Shown here piece after piece: positions 32,578-47,619 of a DNA stretch of 64,000 nucleotides (positions are counted from its first letter, which is position 1; each line of letters opens with the position of its first letter). The DNA is taken from assembly GCF_024298905.1 (NCBI RefSeq), contig NZ_CP101154.1, positions 1,674,001 to 1,738,000 of the forward strand. Direction: 5' to 3'. Both the position numbers and the translations under genes were made by a program. The notes beneath the pieces are model-generated. The model searched no databases. It was not told the origin of the DNA and saw only the letters and a list, made by a program, of their open reading frames with translations. Origin of the DNA: Natronomonas marina. Lineage in GTDB: Archaea; Halobacteriota; Halobacteria; Halobacteriales; Haloarculaceae.

Positions 32578-34224
32578 ATGGAGTTCGCCGAGTTCGCCGC
32601 CCTGGCCGACGAGATCGAAGCCGAGGACGCCGACCTCGAGGTGATCGGACTGGTCGCGGCGCTTTTCGAAACCGCGGGCGAGGACCTCGGGACGGTCACA
32701 CGGGTCGTACAGGGCCGCGTCTTCCCGGCCCACGACGCGACGAAACTCGACGTCGGTCCGTCGCTGTGTCACGAGGCGCTGGCGAAGGCCGCGGGGCCGA
32801 ACGTCTCGGCGGCGGACGTCGAGGAGCGGCTGGCGTCGGTCGGCGAGATCGGTGCCGTCGCGGAGTCGCTGGAACTGGGCGGCCAGCGTGGCCTTGCCGC
32901 TTTCGGCGACGGCGATGAGGCCACGCTGACAGTCGCTGAGCTAGACGGACAGCTCCGCGAGATTGCGGCCGCGGAGGGCGACGGCAGCACCGACACCAAA
33001 CTGGACGTCCTCTTCGGGCTGTTCAACCGGGCCGACCCGCTCGAAGCGCGCTTTCTCGCCCGCCTCGTCCTCGGGGAGATGCGCGTCGGTGTCGGCGAGG
33101 GGACAGTCCGGGACGCCATCGCCGAGGCCTTCGATGTCCCCGTCGAGACGGTCGCGCGGGCGATACAGGTCACGAACGACTGCGGACTGGTCGCGGAGAC
33201 GGCCCGCGAGACCGGCGAGGCCGGACTCGCGGAACTCGGCCTGGAGGTTGGCCGGCCCGTCAAGGCCATGCTGGCACAGACGGGCACCGCCGTCGACGCC
33301 ATCGAGGAGTGGGAGTCCGCGGCCGTCGAGACGAAGTTCGACGGCGCTCGCGTGCAGGTCCACTACGACGGCGGGGAGACACGGCTGTTCTCCCGGAACC
33401 TCGAGGACGTGACCGACCCGCTCCCGGAGGTCGTCGAGTTCGTCGAGCGGGAACTGTCGGTCCCCGCGATACTCGACGGGGAGGTCGTCGCCGTCGACGA
33501 GGGCGGCGACCCGCTCCCGTTTCAGGAAGTCCTCCGCCGGTTCCGGCGGAAACACGGCATCGAGACCGCCCGCGAGGACGTCGCCGTCGAGTTACACGCC
33601 TTCGACTGCCTGCACGCCGACGGCGAGGACCTCCTGGACGCGCCGCTGCTCGAACGACACGAACGGCTCGCGGACCTGCTCGATACGGGAATCTCCGAAC
33701 TCGCGGTCACCGACGACCCCGACGACGTCGCGGAAATCGAGGAGACGGCGCTCTCGGCGGGCCACGAGGGCGTCATGCTCAAGAACCCCGAGTCGGCCTA
33801 CACGCCCGGTAGCCGGGGAAAGAACTGGCTGAAGCGGAAGCCGGATGTCGAGACGCTCGATCTGGTCGTCACCGGCGCCGAGTGGGGCGAGGGCCGACGC
33901 GCGAACCTCTTCGGCACCTTCGAACTCTCGGCGCGGACGCCGGACGGCTACGCGACCATCGGCAACGTCGCCACCGGCATCACCGACGAACGGCTGGCAG
34001 AGCTTCACGAACTGCTGGGACCGCACGTCCGCTCGGAGTCGGGCACCGAGGTCGACGTTGAGCCAGCCGTCGTCTTCGAGGTCGGCTACGAGGAGATACA
34101 GCGGTCGCCGACCTACTCGTCGGGCTACGCGCTCCGGTTTCCCCGGTTCGTCGGCGTCCGTGCCGACCGCGACCCGGCGAACGCCGACACCCTCGAACGG
34201 ATCGAGCGGCTGGCGGGCGACTAG
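32578..34224 (+). CDS. lig: ATP-dependent DNA ligase
   Basis: Seals nicks in replication and repair. The nucleotidyl lysine is in AVETKFDGARVQVHY (KxDGxR) and further ligase motifs are RLFSRNLEDVTDP, ILDGEVVAVD, HAFDCLHADG, EGVMLKNPESAYTPG and SRGKNWLKRKPD. An N-terminal DNA-binding domain (residues 1-240) precedes the adenylation domain, and the OB domain ends the protein. The length of 548 aa is that of archaeal and eukaryotic-type ligases. The TAG stop overlaps the stop of the convergent 83-aa gene in a shared CTAG. Confidence 0.96.
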   Translation: MEFAEFAALADEIEAEDADLEVIGLVAALFETAGEDLGTVTRVVQGRVFPAHDATKLDVGPSLCHEALAKAAGPNVSAADVEERLASVGEIGAVAESLELGGQRGLAAFGDGDEATLTVAELDGQLREIAAAEGDGSTDTKLDVLFGLFNRADPLEARFLARLVLGEMRVGVGEGTVRDAIAEAFDVPVETVARAIQVTNDCGLVAETARETGEAGLAELGLEVGRPVKAMLAQTGTAVDAIEEWESAAVETKFDGARVQVHYDGGETRLFSRNLEDVTDPLPEVVEFVERELSVPAILDGEVVAVDEGGDPLPFQEVLRRFRRKHGIETAREDVAVELHAFDCLHADGEDLLDAPLLERHERLADLLDTGISELAVTDDPDDVAEIEETALSAGHEGVMLKNPESAYTPGSRGKNWLKRKPDVETLDLVVTGAEWGEGRRANLFGTFELSARTPDGYATIGNVATGITDERLAELHELLGPHVRSESGTEVDVEPAVVFEVGYEEIQRSPTYSSGYALRFPRFVGVRADRDPANADTLERIERLAGD

Positions 34225-34472
34225 AGCCGCTCCTCGAGGTCGTCGAGGCGTGCCTCGAGGCGCTGTAGTCTCTCCGCGACTGCGGCCAGGGACTCGGCGC
34301 TGGCCGCCTCCTCCTCGACCTCCCCGATGCGTCTCGCGAGTTCGTCGTGAATCTCGCCGGCCGTCCGTTTGTACTCCTCGAGTTCTTCGTGTTTCGGGTC
34401 CCCACCCGGTCCGATGCTCCCATCGCGCTCCCACCGCCGAACCTGACGTGCGATTTCCTCGTCGCTCGCCAT
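34221..34472 (-). CDS. Small coiled-coil protein (83 aa)
   Basis: A short, very charged helical protein. Residues 1-30 (ASDEEIARQVRRWERDGSIG) end in a Gly-Pro-rich turn, and residues 32-83 form a heptad-like coiled coil (EEYKRTAGEIHDELARRIGE, ESLAAVAERLQRLEARLDDL). No family is recognised. It is convergent with the ligase gene and shares the CTAG at 34221-34224 between the two stop codons. Expression as a real gene is supported by the complete start and the coding character. Confidence 0.6.
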   Translation of the reverse strand: MASDEEIARQVRRWERDGSIGPGGDPKHEELEEYKRTAGEIHDELARRIGEVEEEAASAESLAAVAERLQRLEARLDDLEERL

Positions 34473-34567
34473 ATCACCGGATTGGACCGGTGTATTATAA
34501 AACGTCGGCTCCGGTTAACCGCGCTGAAAACCGCACCCTTGAATCGCCCGGCGACGTACGCGCAGCC

Positions 34568-35260
34568 ATGATAGAGCACGAGGGACTAAAACTGGAGTGG
34601 CTCGGATACGCCACGGTCCGCCTGGCCGCGGCCGGAACGGTCGTCTACCTCGACCCGGGCAGGTACGGCGTCCTCGACGGGTACGAACCGGGCGACGGCG
34701 ACGTGATCTGCGTCTCCCACGACCACCACTACGACTCCGAGGCCGTCCGGTCGGTCGCCGGCGAGGACGCCACCCTCGTCGCCTTCGAGGGACTCAACAC
34801 CCACCGCATCGACCGCGACGTCGAGCGGCCCGTCGACCTCCCTTGCGAGGTCCGTCGCGTCGACGACGAGGCGGACGTCCTCGTCGACGACGCCATCGTG
34901 CGGACGACCGCGGCCTACAACGACCCCGACGGACCCCACGTCGGCCCGGGCGGGAAGCCGTACCACCCCGAGGGGTTCGGCTGTGGCTTCCACGTCACGC
35001 TCGACGGCACGTCCGTCTGCTGGCCGGGCGACACCGACGTGCTGGCGGGACAGGAGCGCCTCGCTGTCGACGTGTTCTGCCCGCCAATCGGCGGGACGTA
35101 CACGATGGATCGGCACGCTGCCGCCGAGTTGGCCGAGGCGATGGCCCCCTCGGTCGTCGTTCCGGTCCACTACGACACCTTCGAGGCCATCGAGGCCGAC
35201 GCCGAGGCGTTCGTCGAGGACTGCCGTTCCAGGGGCGTCAGCGCCGTCCTAGACGAGTAA
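34568..35260 (+). CDS. Metallo-beta-lactamase-fold hydrolase, UlaG-like (230 aa)
   Basis: The protein starts KLEWLGYATVRLAAAGTVVYLDPG and carries the metal motif VICVSHDHHYDSEAV (HxHxxD variant), GFHVTLDGTSVCWPGDTDVL and the C-terminal VVVPVHYDTF. It belongs to the UlaG-like branch of MBL hydrolases, whose substrates vary from lactones to nucleic acids; the substrate here is unknown. The protein is cytoplasmic and of normal length. The ATG at 34568 opens the first strand. Its 3' end overlaps the convergent zinc-ribbon membrane gene by 12 bases. Confidence 0.9.
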   Translation: MIEHEGLKLEWLGYATVRLAAAGTVVYLDPGRYGVLDGYEPGDGDVICVSHDHHYDSEAVRSVAGEDATLVAFEGLNTHRIDRDVERPVDLPCEVRRVDDEADVLVDDAIVRTTAAYNDPDGPHVGPGGKPYHPEGFGCGFHVTLDGTSVCWPGDTDVLAGQERLAVDVFCPPIGGTYTMDRHAAAELAEAMAPSVVVPVHYDTFEAIEADAEAFVEDCRSRGVSAVLDE

Positions 35261-35512
35261 CACGACGGCCAGCGAGACGAGCGCGAGAACCGAGAGGAGA
35301 AAGAGCGCACGGAAGACGAGCCCGACCCGCGGGTCGCCGTCGACGAGGCTCCGGTCGGCCGACCTCGGCTCCAGAAGCCGGCGACGGACCGCCAGCAGCG
35401 AGTACCGGCTCTCGCGGCCGCCGTCGTCGGGTTCGACGTCGGTCGATCCGCAGCGACACGTCTCCGGTGGGTCCTCGTACGTCCGGTCGCACTCCCGGCA
35501 GCGCCAGCCCAT
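35249..35512 (-). CDS. Zinc-ribbon membrane-anchored small protein (87 aa)
   Basis: The N-terminal MGWRCRECDRTYEDPPETCRCGS is a zinc ribbon with CRECD and CRCG pairs. The last 25 residues (VFRALFLLSVLALVSLAVVLLV) make one transmembrane helix. The middle is charged. A start at 35545 is possible, but MGWRCRECD at 35512 is preferred since the domain begins there. Function unknown; the domain resembles rubredoxin-like modules of many haloarchaeal membrane proteins. The 3' end overlaps the MBL hydrolase gene by 12 bases on the other strand. Confidence 0.7.
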   Translation of the reverse strand: MGWRCRECDRTYEDPPETCRCGSTDVEPDDGGRESRYSLLAVRRRLLEPRSADRSLVDGDPRVGLVFRALFLLSVLALVSLAVVLLV

Positions 35513-35593
35513 ACCGTTCGGCAGGCCCGGCAAAGAGAAAAGCATGGGGACGGCGGCCGGGGCCGTCTCGATGCGGAGGTGGCCGGTCGTCGT

Positions 35594-36145
35594 TCAGTCT
35601 AAGATGTCGATAATCCGACCGGGACCCGACCCGTCGTAGTACTCGTCAGGCGCTGCAACTCTGAAGGTGTGTTCCGACTCCACGTCGATGTAGTCGAAAA
35701 ACGCCGTCGGTGCCGCATACCAGTAGTACCCGTCTTCTTCGTCGACTGGTTCGTTATCGTTGATTTCGTCGGGCGTGCTGAGATCGAGTGCAAACACGAC
35801 CCACGTCCTGATGCCGTCCAATTCAGCGGCTATCTCCGAGATCGGGAGTTCGGCCAGCGAAGTCCCAGGACTGATGTCCTCGGTGTCCGCGTCGATGCGC
35901 GGTTCGATCCGTTCGTCGATCCATGCCTCGTCCGGCCAGAAATGGATAACGGATGTCGAGCCGGTTTCTTCACCTTCTCGTTTGTGGCCCATCCATAGTT
36001 GTTTTCCGCCAACGGCTGCGGCCACCGTATCGTCGTCCTTGCTGCCACTGGTGTTTTTCGTGTTCAGCGCCGAACACCCCGCGAGCGAGACCCCTCCGAC
36101 GAGAGCGATACTGCCGAACCCTTGGAGATACCTCCGTCGGTCCAT
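35594..36145 (-). CDS. Twin-arginine lipoprotein (183 aa)
   Basis: The N-terminus MDRRRYLQGFGSIALVGGVS and the lipobox LAGC (Cys24) show a twin-arginine-exported lipoprotein. Mature residues are acidic; GKQLWMGHKREGE, VIHFWPDEAWIDERIEPRID and IRTWVVFALDLSTPDEI are the recognisable strands. I do not recognise a family. G+C is below the genome average but above that of its divergent neighbour. The 86-bp AT-rich gap to the Cys-rich gene could hold both promoters; if that gene is a bacteriocin precursor, this lipoprotein is a candidate for self-protection or export. That is speculation from position. Confidence 0.75.
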   Translation of the reverse strand: MDRRRYLQGFGSIALVGGVSLAGCSALNTKNTSGSKDDDTVAAAVGGKQLWMGHKREGEETGSTSVIHFWPDEAWIDERIEPRIDADTEDISPGTSLAELPISEIAAELDGIRTWVVFALDLSTPDEINDNEPVDEEDGYYWYAAPTAFFDYIDVESEHTFRVAAPDEYYDGSGPGRIIDILD

Positions 36146-36231
36146 GAGAATCCATTACTACCTTGACCAAATAATATTTTCGTCTAAATTTAAACATAAT
36201 ACTTTCAAACAAGCAGGTATAGTACATTATC
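36146..36231. promoter_or_regulatory. AT-rich divergent promoter region
   Basis: About 75% A+T, in a genome near 67% G+C, between the divergent lipoprotein gene and the Cys-rich gene. Several TATA-like blocks occur (AATAATATTTT at 36168, AAATTTAAACATAATACT at 36184, GGTATAGTAC at 36216). For the plus-strand gene, AATACT at 36199-36204 is 28-33 bases before the ATG. Confidence 0.5.
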
Positions 36232-37098
36232 ATGGTCTGGAAATCAATCAAAAGAATCTGGGGAGAGAATGAAAACGATCCAGACGACCCGGAGATTCAG
36301 CGACGTACTGTTCTTCGCACAGCTGCCGGAGCAAGCACAGCCGGCGTAGCGATCAGCTCCGTCAATGGATCTAGCACTTCGGAAAACCCTGAAATAGCTG
36401 ACCCAGTCGCCCGGTACTATACGGAAAACTCTGAACACAGCCCGACAGAAGTACATCTTGCAAATGATGAAGAAAAAGCAATTCTCACCGAACAGTTCAT
36501 GAGATACGGAGAGGACCTAATACAGCTTCTTTCCGAAAAAGGGATTTTTAAAACAGCAGTTGTCGATATGGAGTCTTTTCAAACGGGTGCTGTATTCTCG
36601 AAAATCGGCACGAAAGAAGCCGATACTGAGTCAGCATATGTCGGTTTAAGAGAGGTTGACGTCCGACTCCGTTCGGAATTATATTACAAGATACAAAAGT
36701 CCGCTGACGAGGGAGTGATTGACCAGCCTACTAAATTCATCATTAGCGTGATTCCTGCGACTGGCGACGCGTACGCTCACTCGACCCCGGAGATACAGAG
36801 AGGGACCAAGGCAGAGGTTCCTCAGCGCCTTATCGACCCGGGCCGTAATGTCGCTAGTCTCGCTGAGAAAGAGGGGACGGTGCTCAGCGAGAACGACGTA
36901 ATCCTGTTCGGGCTCTGCTTTATCCGCTGTGAGCGGTACACTGCGTGTCCGCTTAATTGCGCTGAAATTCGAATCTGCTGTCAGGCCGAAAATTGTTCGA
37001 GCCAATATACGGGCTACTGTTGCGGTGGTCGGGAATGTCCGAGTGCATGCTGTATGGGCCCCCGAGACCCATGTCCGGACGGTAGCTGCCCTCAGTAG
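36232..37098 (+). CDS. Tat-exported protein with 14-cysteine C-terminus: halocin-like precursor candidate (288 aa)
   Basis: The N-terminus has a twin-arginine signal (QRRTVLRTAAGASTAGVAIS, residues 24-43). Residues 44-228 contain no cysteine and form an acidic, mixed alpha/beta domain (LTEQFMRYGEDLIQLLSEKG, VGLREVDVRLRSELYYKIQK). The last 60 residues hold 14 cysteines, including three CC pairs, from FGLCFIRCERYTACPLNC to CPDGSCPQ. Halocin C8 has the same plan: a Tat-exported precursor of about 283 aa, an N-terminal immunity domain and a Cys-rich mature peptide. No sequence identity is asserted. Codon use and high A+T point to horizontal origin. Alternatives: a metal-binding or disulfide-rich surface protein. 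Confidence 0.75.
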   Translation: MVWKSIKRIWGENENDPDDPEIQRRTVLRTAAGASTAGVAISSVNGSSTSENPEIADPVARYYTENSEHSPTEVHLANDEEKAILTEQFMRYGEDLIQLLSEKGIFKTAVVDMESFQTGAVFSKIGTKEADTESAYVGLREVDVRLRSELYYKIQKSADEGVIDQPTKFIISVIPATGDAYAHSTPEIQRGTKAEVPQRLIDPGRNVASLAEKEGTVLSENDVILFGLCFIRCERYTACPLNCAEIRICCQAENCSSQYTGYCCGGRECPSACCMGPRDPCPDGSCPQ

Positions 37099-37114
37099 CC
37101 GCACCCAGGACCGG

Positions 37115-38221
37115 CTACAGCACGCCCATCTCGTCGAGCCGTTCGGGGAGGTAGGTGTCGGTCACGAAGTCCAGGCCACGCGAGGCCAGCGCCTGCTGTT
37201 CGGCCTTCTTCTCGATGTCGAGTTGCAACTCGATCTGCTCGGTCCAGAACTCGTCCTGGAAGCGCGGGTCCTCGAGTTCGCTCTCCAGGGCGTTGACGTC
37301 GGAGTCGCTGAGCGGGTCGGTCGGCAGGTCGTAGTCGACGATGTCCTGCGGCCGGATGCCGATGAACTCCGCCTCGGGGGTGGCGAGGTACTCCGAGAGG
37401 TGGGCGGACTTGATGGAGCCGTAGGCGACGGAGCCGTAGATGCGGTACGACCAGGGGTCGCCGTCGGTGAACACCACGACCGGCAGGCCGAGTTCGTCCC
37501 GGAGCCGTTTGGTGAGCCGTCGGGTCGCCCGCGCCGGCTGTCCCTTGAGATGGACGACGACGACGTTGTACTCCTCGTCGAAGCCGTTCTCGACGAGCCT
37601 GTCCCGCATGCCGCCGGTCTCGACGCACAGCACGAAGTCGGCGTCGTGGTCCAGGAACTCGATTGTGTCGGGGTTGTTCGGTATCTGGTAGCCGCCCTCG
37701 CCGACGTCCTTCTGGCAGTGGATCTCGCGTTCGCCGCGGCGGGTCTGCTCGCGGAGGTACAGCGGTCCCATCACCGTCGCGCCGGACTCCTCGGGCCGCA
37801 TGTGGAAGTCCTCGCGGGTGACCTCGCTGACGATCTCGAGGTCCTCGATGAGCTGGTTGGACTCATCCTGATCGTTGAACTGGGCCCGTTCCTCGTCCCA
37901 CGATTCGGAGAGGTAGTACAGTTCACGCAGCGTCGACGAGCGGCCCGCCTCGAGCTGTTCGGCGAGGAATTCGATGGTGTAGACGGCCTTCAGGAGCTTC
38001 TGGGCGCCGCGGACGCTGTTGGCCGACCGCGTCGAGTGGCTGTCGCCGTACACCCACACCTGCTCGTCCTCGTCGAAGACGATGTTGTTCTTCGTCCGGG
38101 TCGGTATCTCCATCCGCGGGACGCTGCCGTCGGCGAACTGGTCGTAGAACTGTGCCGCGAGGTCGATGAGCTTCTCTCGGGCCTCCTCGTCTTTGACGTC
38201 GGGGTTGGTGTCGGTACTCAT
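37115..38221 (-). CDS. top6A: DNA topoisomerase VI subunit A
   Basis: The strand-cleaving subunit of topoisomerase VI, relative of Spo11. The tyrosine pair in [11 protein letters not shown] (Tyr102/Tyr103) includes the DNA-cleaving residue, and the Toprim acidic motifs are in [10 protein letters not shown] and [15 protein letters not shown]. Length of 368 aa is normal. The start at 38221 follows 2 bp after the top6B stop, so the two subunits are made from one message, as in other haloarchaea. It ends 17 bp from the convergent Cys-rich gene. Confidence 0.97.
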   Translation of the reverse strand: MSTDTNPDVKDEEAREKLIDLAAQFYDQFADGSVPRMEIPTRTKNNIVFDEDEQVWVYGDSHSTRSANSVRGAQKLLKAVYTIEFLAEQLEAGRSSTLRELYYLSESWDEERAQFNDQDESNQLIEDLEIVSEVTREDFHMRPEESGATVMGPLYLREQTRRGEREIHCQKDVGEGGYQIPNNPDTIEFLDHDADFVLCVETGGMRDRLVENGFDEEYNVVVVHLKGQPARATRRLTKRLRDELGLPVVVFTDGDPWSYRIYGSVAYGSIKSAHLSEYLATPEAEFIGIRPQDIVDYDLPTDPLSDSDVNALESELEDPRFQDEFWTEQIELQLDIEKKAEQQALASRGLDFVTDTYLPERLDEMGVL

Positions 38222-38222
38222 G

Positions 38223-40616
38223 TCAGGCGTTGACGGTCAGTTTCTCGGCTTCGATGCCCTCGACGGAGACGTCGAACTCGGCGTCGCCGTCGATCTCGTA
38301 GGTCAGCGTCGCCGTCTCGCCCGGCGACACCTCCGGGGTCCACTTCAGGAACCACTCGCCGTCCATCTCGACGACCGTCGCGTCGTCGTGGTCGCCGGGG
38401 TCGGCCGTCACCATCTCGGTGACCTCCCCGGAGACGTTCGTGTCGTCGAAGTTGTGGACGCTGAGTTCGACCGTCGAGCCGTTCACCGTCCGCTCGACGA
38501 GGACGTTGTTCATGATGCGGGCCAGCGAGTCCTCGACGGCCAGCGGCTCCCGGCCGGTCACCTCCGAGAGTTTCTCGGCCATCTCGGGCAGGATGTCGGC
38601 GATGACGTTCTGCTTGCGGCGGCGCTTCTCCAGGGAGCGCCGCTTGTTCAGGTAGGACTTCAGTTCCCGGGCGGCCTCCCGGAGGGCGAGTTCTATCTCG
38701 TCTTCGATGTCGGGGATGTTGGCGACGGCGTCCTTCGACTCGCTGGTGAAGGGGACGTTCGTCGAGGCGACGTGGACCATCAGGACGGCGGGACCGTTCG
38801 GCATCCCGGAGCCGCCGGGCTGGTCGAGTCCGTAGTTGCGCCAGTTGATGTTCTTCACGACGTCGACGGTCGAACAGGCGCCGCGCTGGTAGACCAGCGG
38901 CACCCGGTTGGCGAAGCGCAGCACCTCCACCTGCCCGTCCTCGGGCAACTCGCCCCCGTAGGCGATGCCCGCCTCCACGACGAAGGGGTCGCCGCCGTGA
39001 ACCTCGGCGTCCCGCGTGGCCGCGGCGTAGAAGTCCGCCTCGTACTCCTTGCGGAGGCCGGCGTCGACCAGTTCCTCGGAGATGGGTGCCAGACAGTCCG
39101 TCGGCGGCGAGAGGATGTCCGTCTCCCGCATCGCCTCCAGCAGGCGGGCGGCCGCATCACGGTCGTCCGCGACGGCGCTGACCTTCGGCACCTCGTCGGG
39201 AACCGTCCGGGCCCGCTCCCAGAAGGCGTCGGTGACGTTCTCGCGGGCCGTCTCGCCGAAGGTGGCGTCGTCGTACTCCTCGGTGGCGTCGGCGGCCCGG
39301 TCGACGAACTCCCGAAGTCGTTCCCGAGTCAGGCGGTTGCGGGAATCGTCCTGGCTCTCGAACTTCTCGGCCAGGCGGGTCGAAAGCCCCTCGACGACGG
39401 CGTCGTCCTTCCGCGTCGTCGTCGCCTCGTCGACGAGTTCGTAACAGTCGGCGGCCCGTTCGTCGGTCACCTCACCCCAGGCGGCGTCGACGGCCTTCTC
39501 GCGGACCGTCGTGCCGAACGTCTCGTCGTACTCCTCGGCGACCTCGCCGGCCACGTCGTCGACGATTTCGGCGACCGTCGCGTGTGCGACGCGGTCGTTG
39601 TCGGCGATGCGGTCCGTAATCCGCCGCGCGAAGTCGGCGGTCGCCTCCGAACTCTTGTTGGCGACGGCGCCGCGGACCGCCGGTTCGACGTCGGCCTCTT
39701 CGTGGGTCGCCGGCGGCCGCCAGGCCATCTCCCGGCCGAAGTGACGGTCCCGGAGGTTGTCACAGACGCCGTCGGCGGTCTTCGCGCCGACCCGGGTGAA
39801 CTCGCCCTGGAGGAACCCCGAGATGGAGTACGAGTCCGTCGCCTCCAGCATCTTCAGAAGCGTCCCCAACTCGACGCCGTGGGGGTGGGGCCGTATCTCC
39901 TCGGTCTCCGGCGGGAGTTCGTCGGTCGCACGCTCGAACTTGAACGACTCTGCCGGTTCGTGGAACTCGATGCGGGCGTGGGGGTTGACGACTGCTGTAT
40001 ACTTGATGTAGTCGTGGAGTTGCTGGCGGGCCCGCATGTTGGCCTCCATCTCGAGTTCGATGCGGGTCCCGTGCGGGCGCTCCCAGGAGGCGGCCTCGTC
40101 GACGTCGATTTCGGGTTCGTTCGTGTCGGTGTCGATGGTCAACTCGAAGTAACGGGCGCCGCCGTTCTCGGTCTTGGACGTGATTTTCGCCGGCTTGCCG
40201 GAGGTGAGTTGCGAGTAGAGTACGGCCGCCGAGATGCCGATGCCCTGCTGGCCGCGGTTCTGCTCTCGCTTGTGGAACCGGGAGCCGTACAGCAGTTTCC
40301 CGAACACCTTCGGGACCTGTTCCTTCGTGATCCCGGGACCGTTGTCCTCGACGACCAGGCGGTAGTAGTCGCCCCGGTCCTCGACTTCGACGTAGACGTC
40401 CGGGAGGATGCCTGCCTCCTCGGTGGCGTCGAGGGCGTTGTCGACGGCCTCCTTGACGGCCGTGACGAGCGCCTTCGCGTCGCTGTCGAAGCCGAGCATC
40501 TGCTTGTTCTTCTCGAAGAACTCGGCGATGGAGATGGAGCGCTGGCCCTCGGCCAGTTCCTCGGCGGTGGCGCCGCCCCCACCGCCCTCACCGAGTTGCG
40601 ACTGAAACGAGGTCAT
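38223..40616 (-). CDS. top6B: DNA topoisomerase VI subunit B
   Basis: The ATPase subunit. GHKL motifs are present: [20 protein letters not shown] (N-box), [16 protein letters not shown] (G1) and [15 protein letters not shown] (G2). The Lys-containing switch and H2TH region follow. At 797 aa it is long for the family (archaeal Top6B is often 530-600), because haloarchaeal members have a Glu-rich insertion (about residues 310-470) and a C-terminal Ig-like domain ([20 protein letters not shown]). The gene is upstream of top6A with a 1-bp gap. Divergent mscS and gyrB lie on its other side. Confidence 0.96.
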   Translation of the reverse strand: MTSFQSQLGEGGGGGATAEELAEGQRSISIAEFFEKNKQMLGFDSDAKALVTAVKEAVDNALDATEEAGILPDVYVEVEDRGDYYRLVVEDNGPGITKEQVPKVFGKLLYGSRFHKREQNRGQQGIGISAAVLYSQLTSGKPAKITSKTENGGARYFELTIDTDTNEPEIDVDEAASWERPHGTRIELEMEANMRARQQLHDYIKYTAVVNPHARIEFHEPAESFKFERATDELPPETEEIRPHPHGVELGTLLKMLEATDSYSISGFLQGEFTRVGAKTADGVCDNLRDRHFGREMAWRPPATHEEADVEPAVRGAVANKSSEATADFARRITDRIADNDRVAHATVAEIVDDVAGEVAEEYDETFGTTVREKAVDAAWGEVTDERAADCYELVDEATTTRKDDAVVEGLSTRLAEKFESQDDSRNRLTRERLREFVDRAADATEEYDDATFGETARENVTDAFWERARTVPDEVPKVSAVADDRDAAARLLEAMRETDILSPPTDCLAPISEELVDAGLRKEYEADFYAAATRDAEVHGGDPFVVEAGIAYGGELPEDGQVEVLRFANRVPLVYQRGACSTVDVVKNINWRNYGLDQPGGSGMPNGPAVLMVHVASTNVPFTSESKDAVANIPDIEDEIELALREAARELKSYLNKRRSLEKRRRKQNVIADILPEMAEKLSEVTGREPLAVEDSLARIMNNVLVERTVNGSTVELSVHNFDDTNVSGEVTEMVTADPGDHDDATVVEMDGEWFLKWTPEVSPGETATLTYEIDGDAEFDVSVEGIEAEKLTVNA

Positions 40617-40785
40617 TCACCCGGAGGTAAACCCCCGGGGACGTAAAACCTGTTCGGGAGCAGGGTGAAAGTGGAGGCGGGCGCCGTGACGGAGGAAGGA
40701 CGTGCGTCGGATGCCACCGCACGGGGCGTGGCAGCAGTCGCACTCCCGACAACACTTAACAGCCGTCCGCAAGTCGAGGGACCGT

Positions 40786-41328
40786 ATGGTCGTCGACTAC
40801 TTCCTCGGTGTCCTCGAGAAGACGGTGAACGACATGGCCGCGGGGTTCGAGGCGGCGGTCCCCCGGCTGATTTCCGCCGTCGTCTTCGTGCTTCTCGCCT
40901 ACGCAGGCATCCGCATCGCCTTGGCCATCCTGCGGCGGTTCCTCGACGGAGTGATCGCCGACCGCGAGGCGCTCGTGGTCCAGCTTTTCGTCACGGTCGT
41001 CGGGATATTCCTGTGGTTCGGCGCCGGCCTCGCGACGCTGAAGATCGCCGGTCTCGGAGAGATCGCGGCGAGTCTCGGGACCGCCGTCGGCTTCATCGCG
41101 CTCGGCGTCTCCTACGCGCTCTCGGAAATGATAGAGGACACCGTCGCCGGCGTGTACCTCCTCCGGGACCCGGACTTCGAGGTCGGCGACCGTGTCGAGG
41201 TTGCTGGGATAGTGGGGTCGGTCGAAGCGATCGAACTCCGGAAAAGCCGCTTCGAGCGCGAGAACGGCGACACGACGGTGCTGGCCAACCGAGACGTGGA
41301 ATCGAAGTGGACGAAACGCGCCGACTGA
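40786..41328 (+). CDS. Small MscS-like mechanosensitive channel family protein (180 aa)
   Basis: Hydrophobic segments LISAVVFVLLAYAGIRIALAI, VVQLFVTVVGIFLWFGAGLATL and IAASLGTAVGFIALGVSYALSEMI are the three MscS transmembrane helices; the last is the pore helix, rich in Gly and Ala. A short beta domain (DPDFEVGDRVEVAGIVGSVEAIELRKSRF) follows, but the usual C-terminal cytosolic domain is missing. It may form a pore-like assembly or be a regulatory relative. The ATG at 40786 begins just before the first helix. It sits between top6B and gyrB. Confidence 0.85.
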   Translation: MVVDYFLGVLEKTVNDMAAGFEAAVPRLISAVVFVLLAYAGIRIALAILRRFLDGVIADREALVVQLFVTVVGIFLWFGAGLATLKIAGLGEIAASLGTAVGFIALGVSYALSEMIEDTVAGVYLLRDPDFEVGDRVEVAGIVGSVEAIELRKSRFERENGDTTVLANRDVESKWTKRAD

Positions 41329-41390
41329 GGCGGGTCCGCCGCCGCCACGCGCGGGCGCGTGCGGGGGTTTTTTACCCACCGGGTGGTTAG

Positions 41391-45038
<3,648 letters not shown>

Positions 45039-45039
45039 T

Positions 45040-47541
<2,502 letters not shown>

Positions 47542-47619
47542 CGACCGTCGGGGGCGCGAACCGCCTTCGAGTCCGGGCCACCCCACAACAGTTTTGTGCA
47601 ACAGCGAACAGATTCCACC

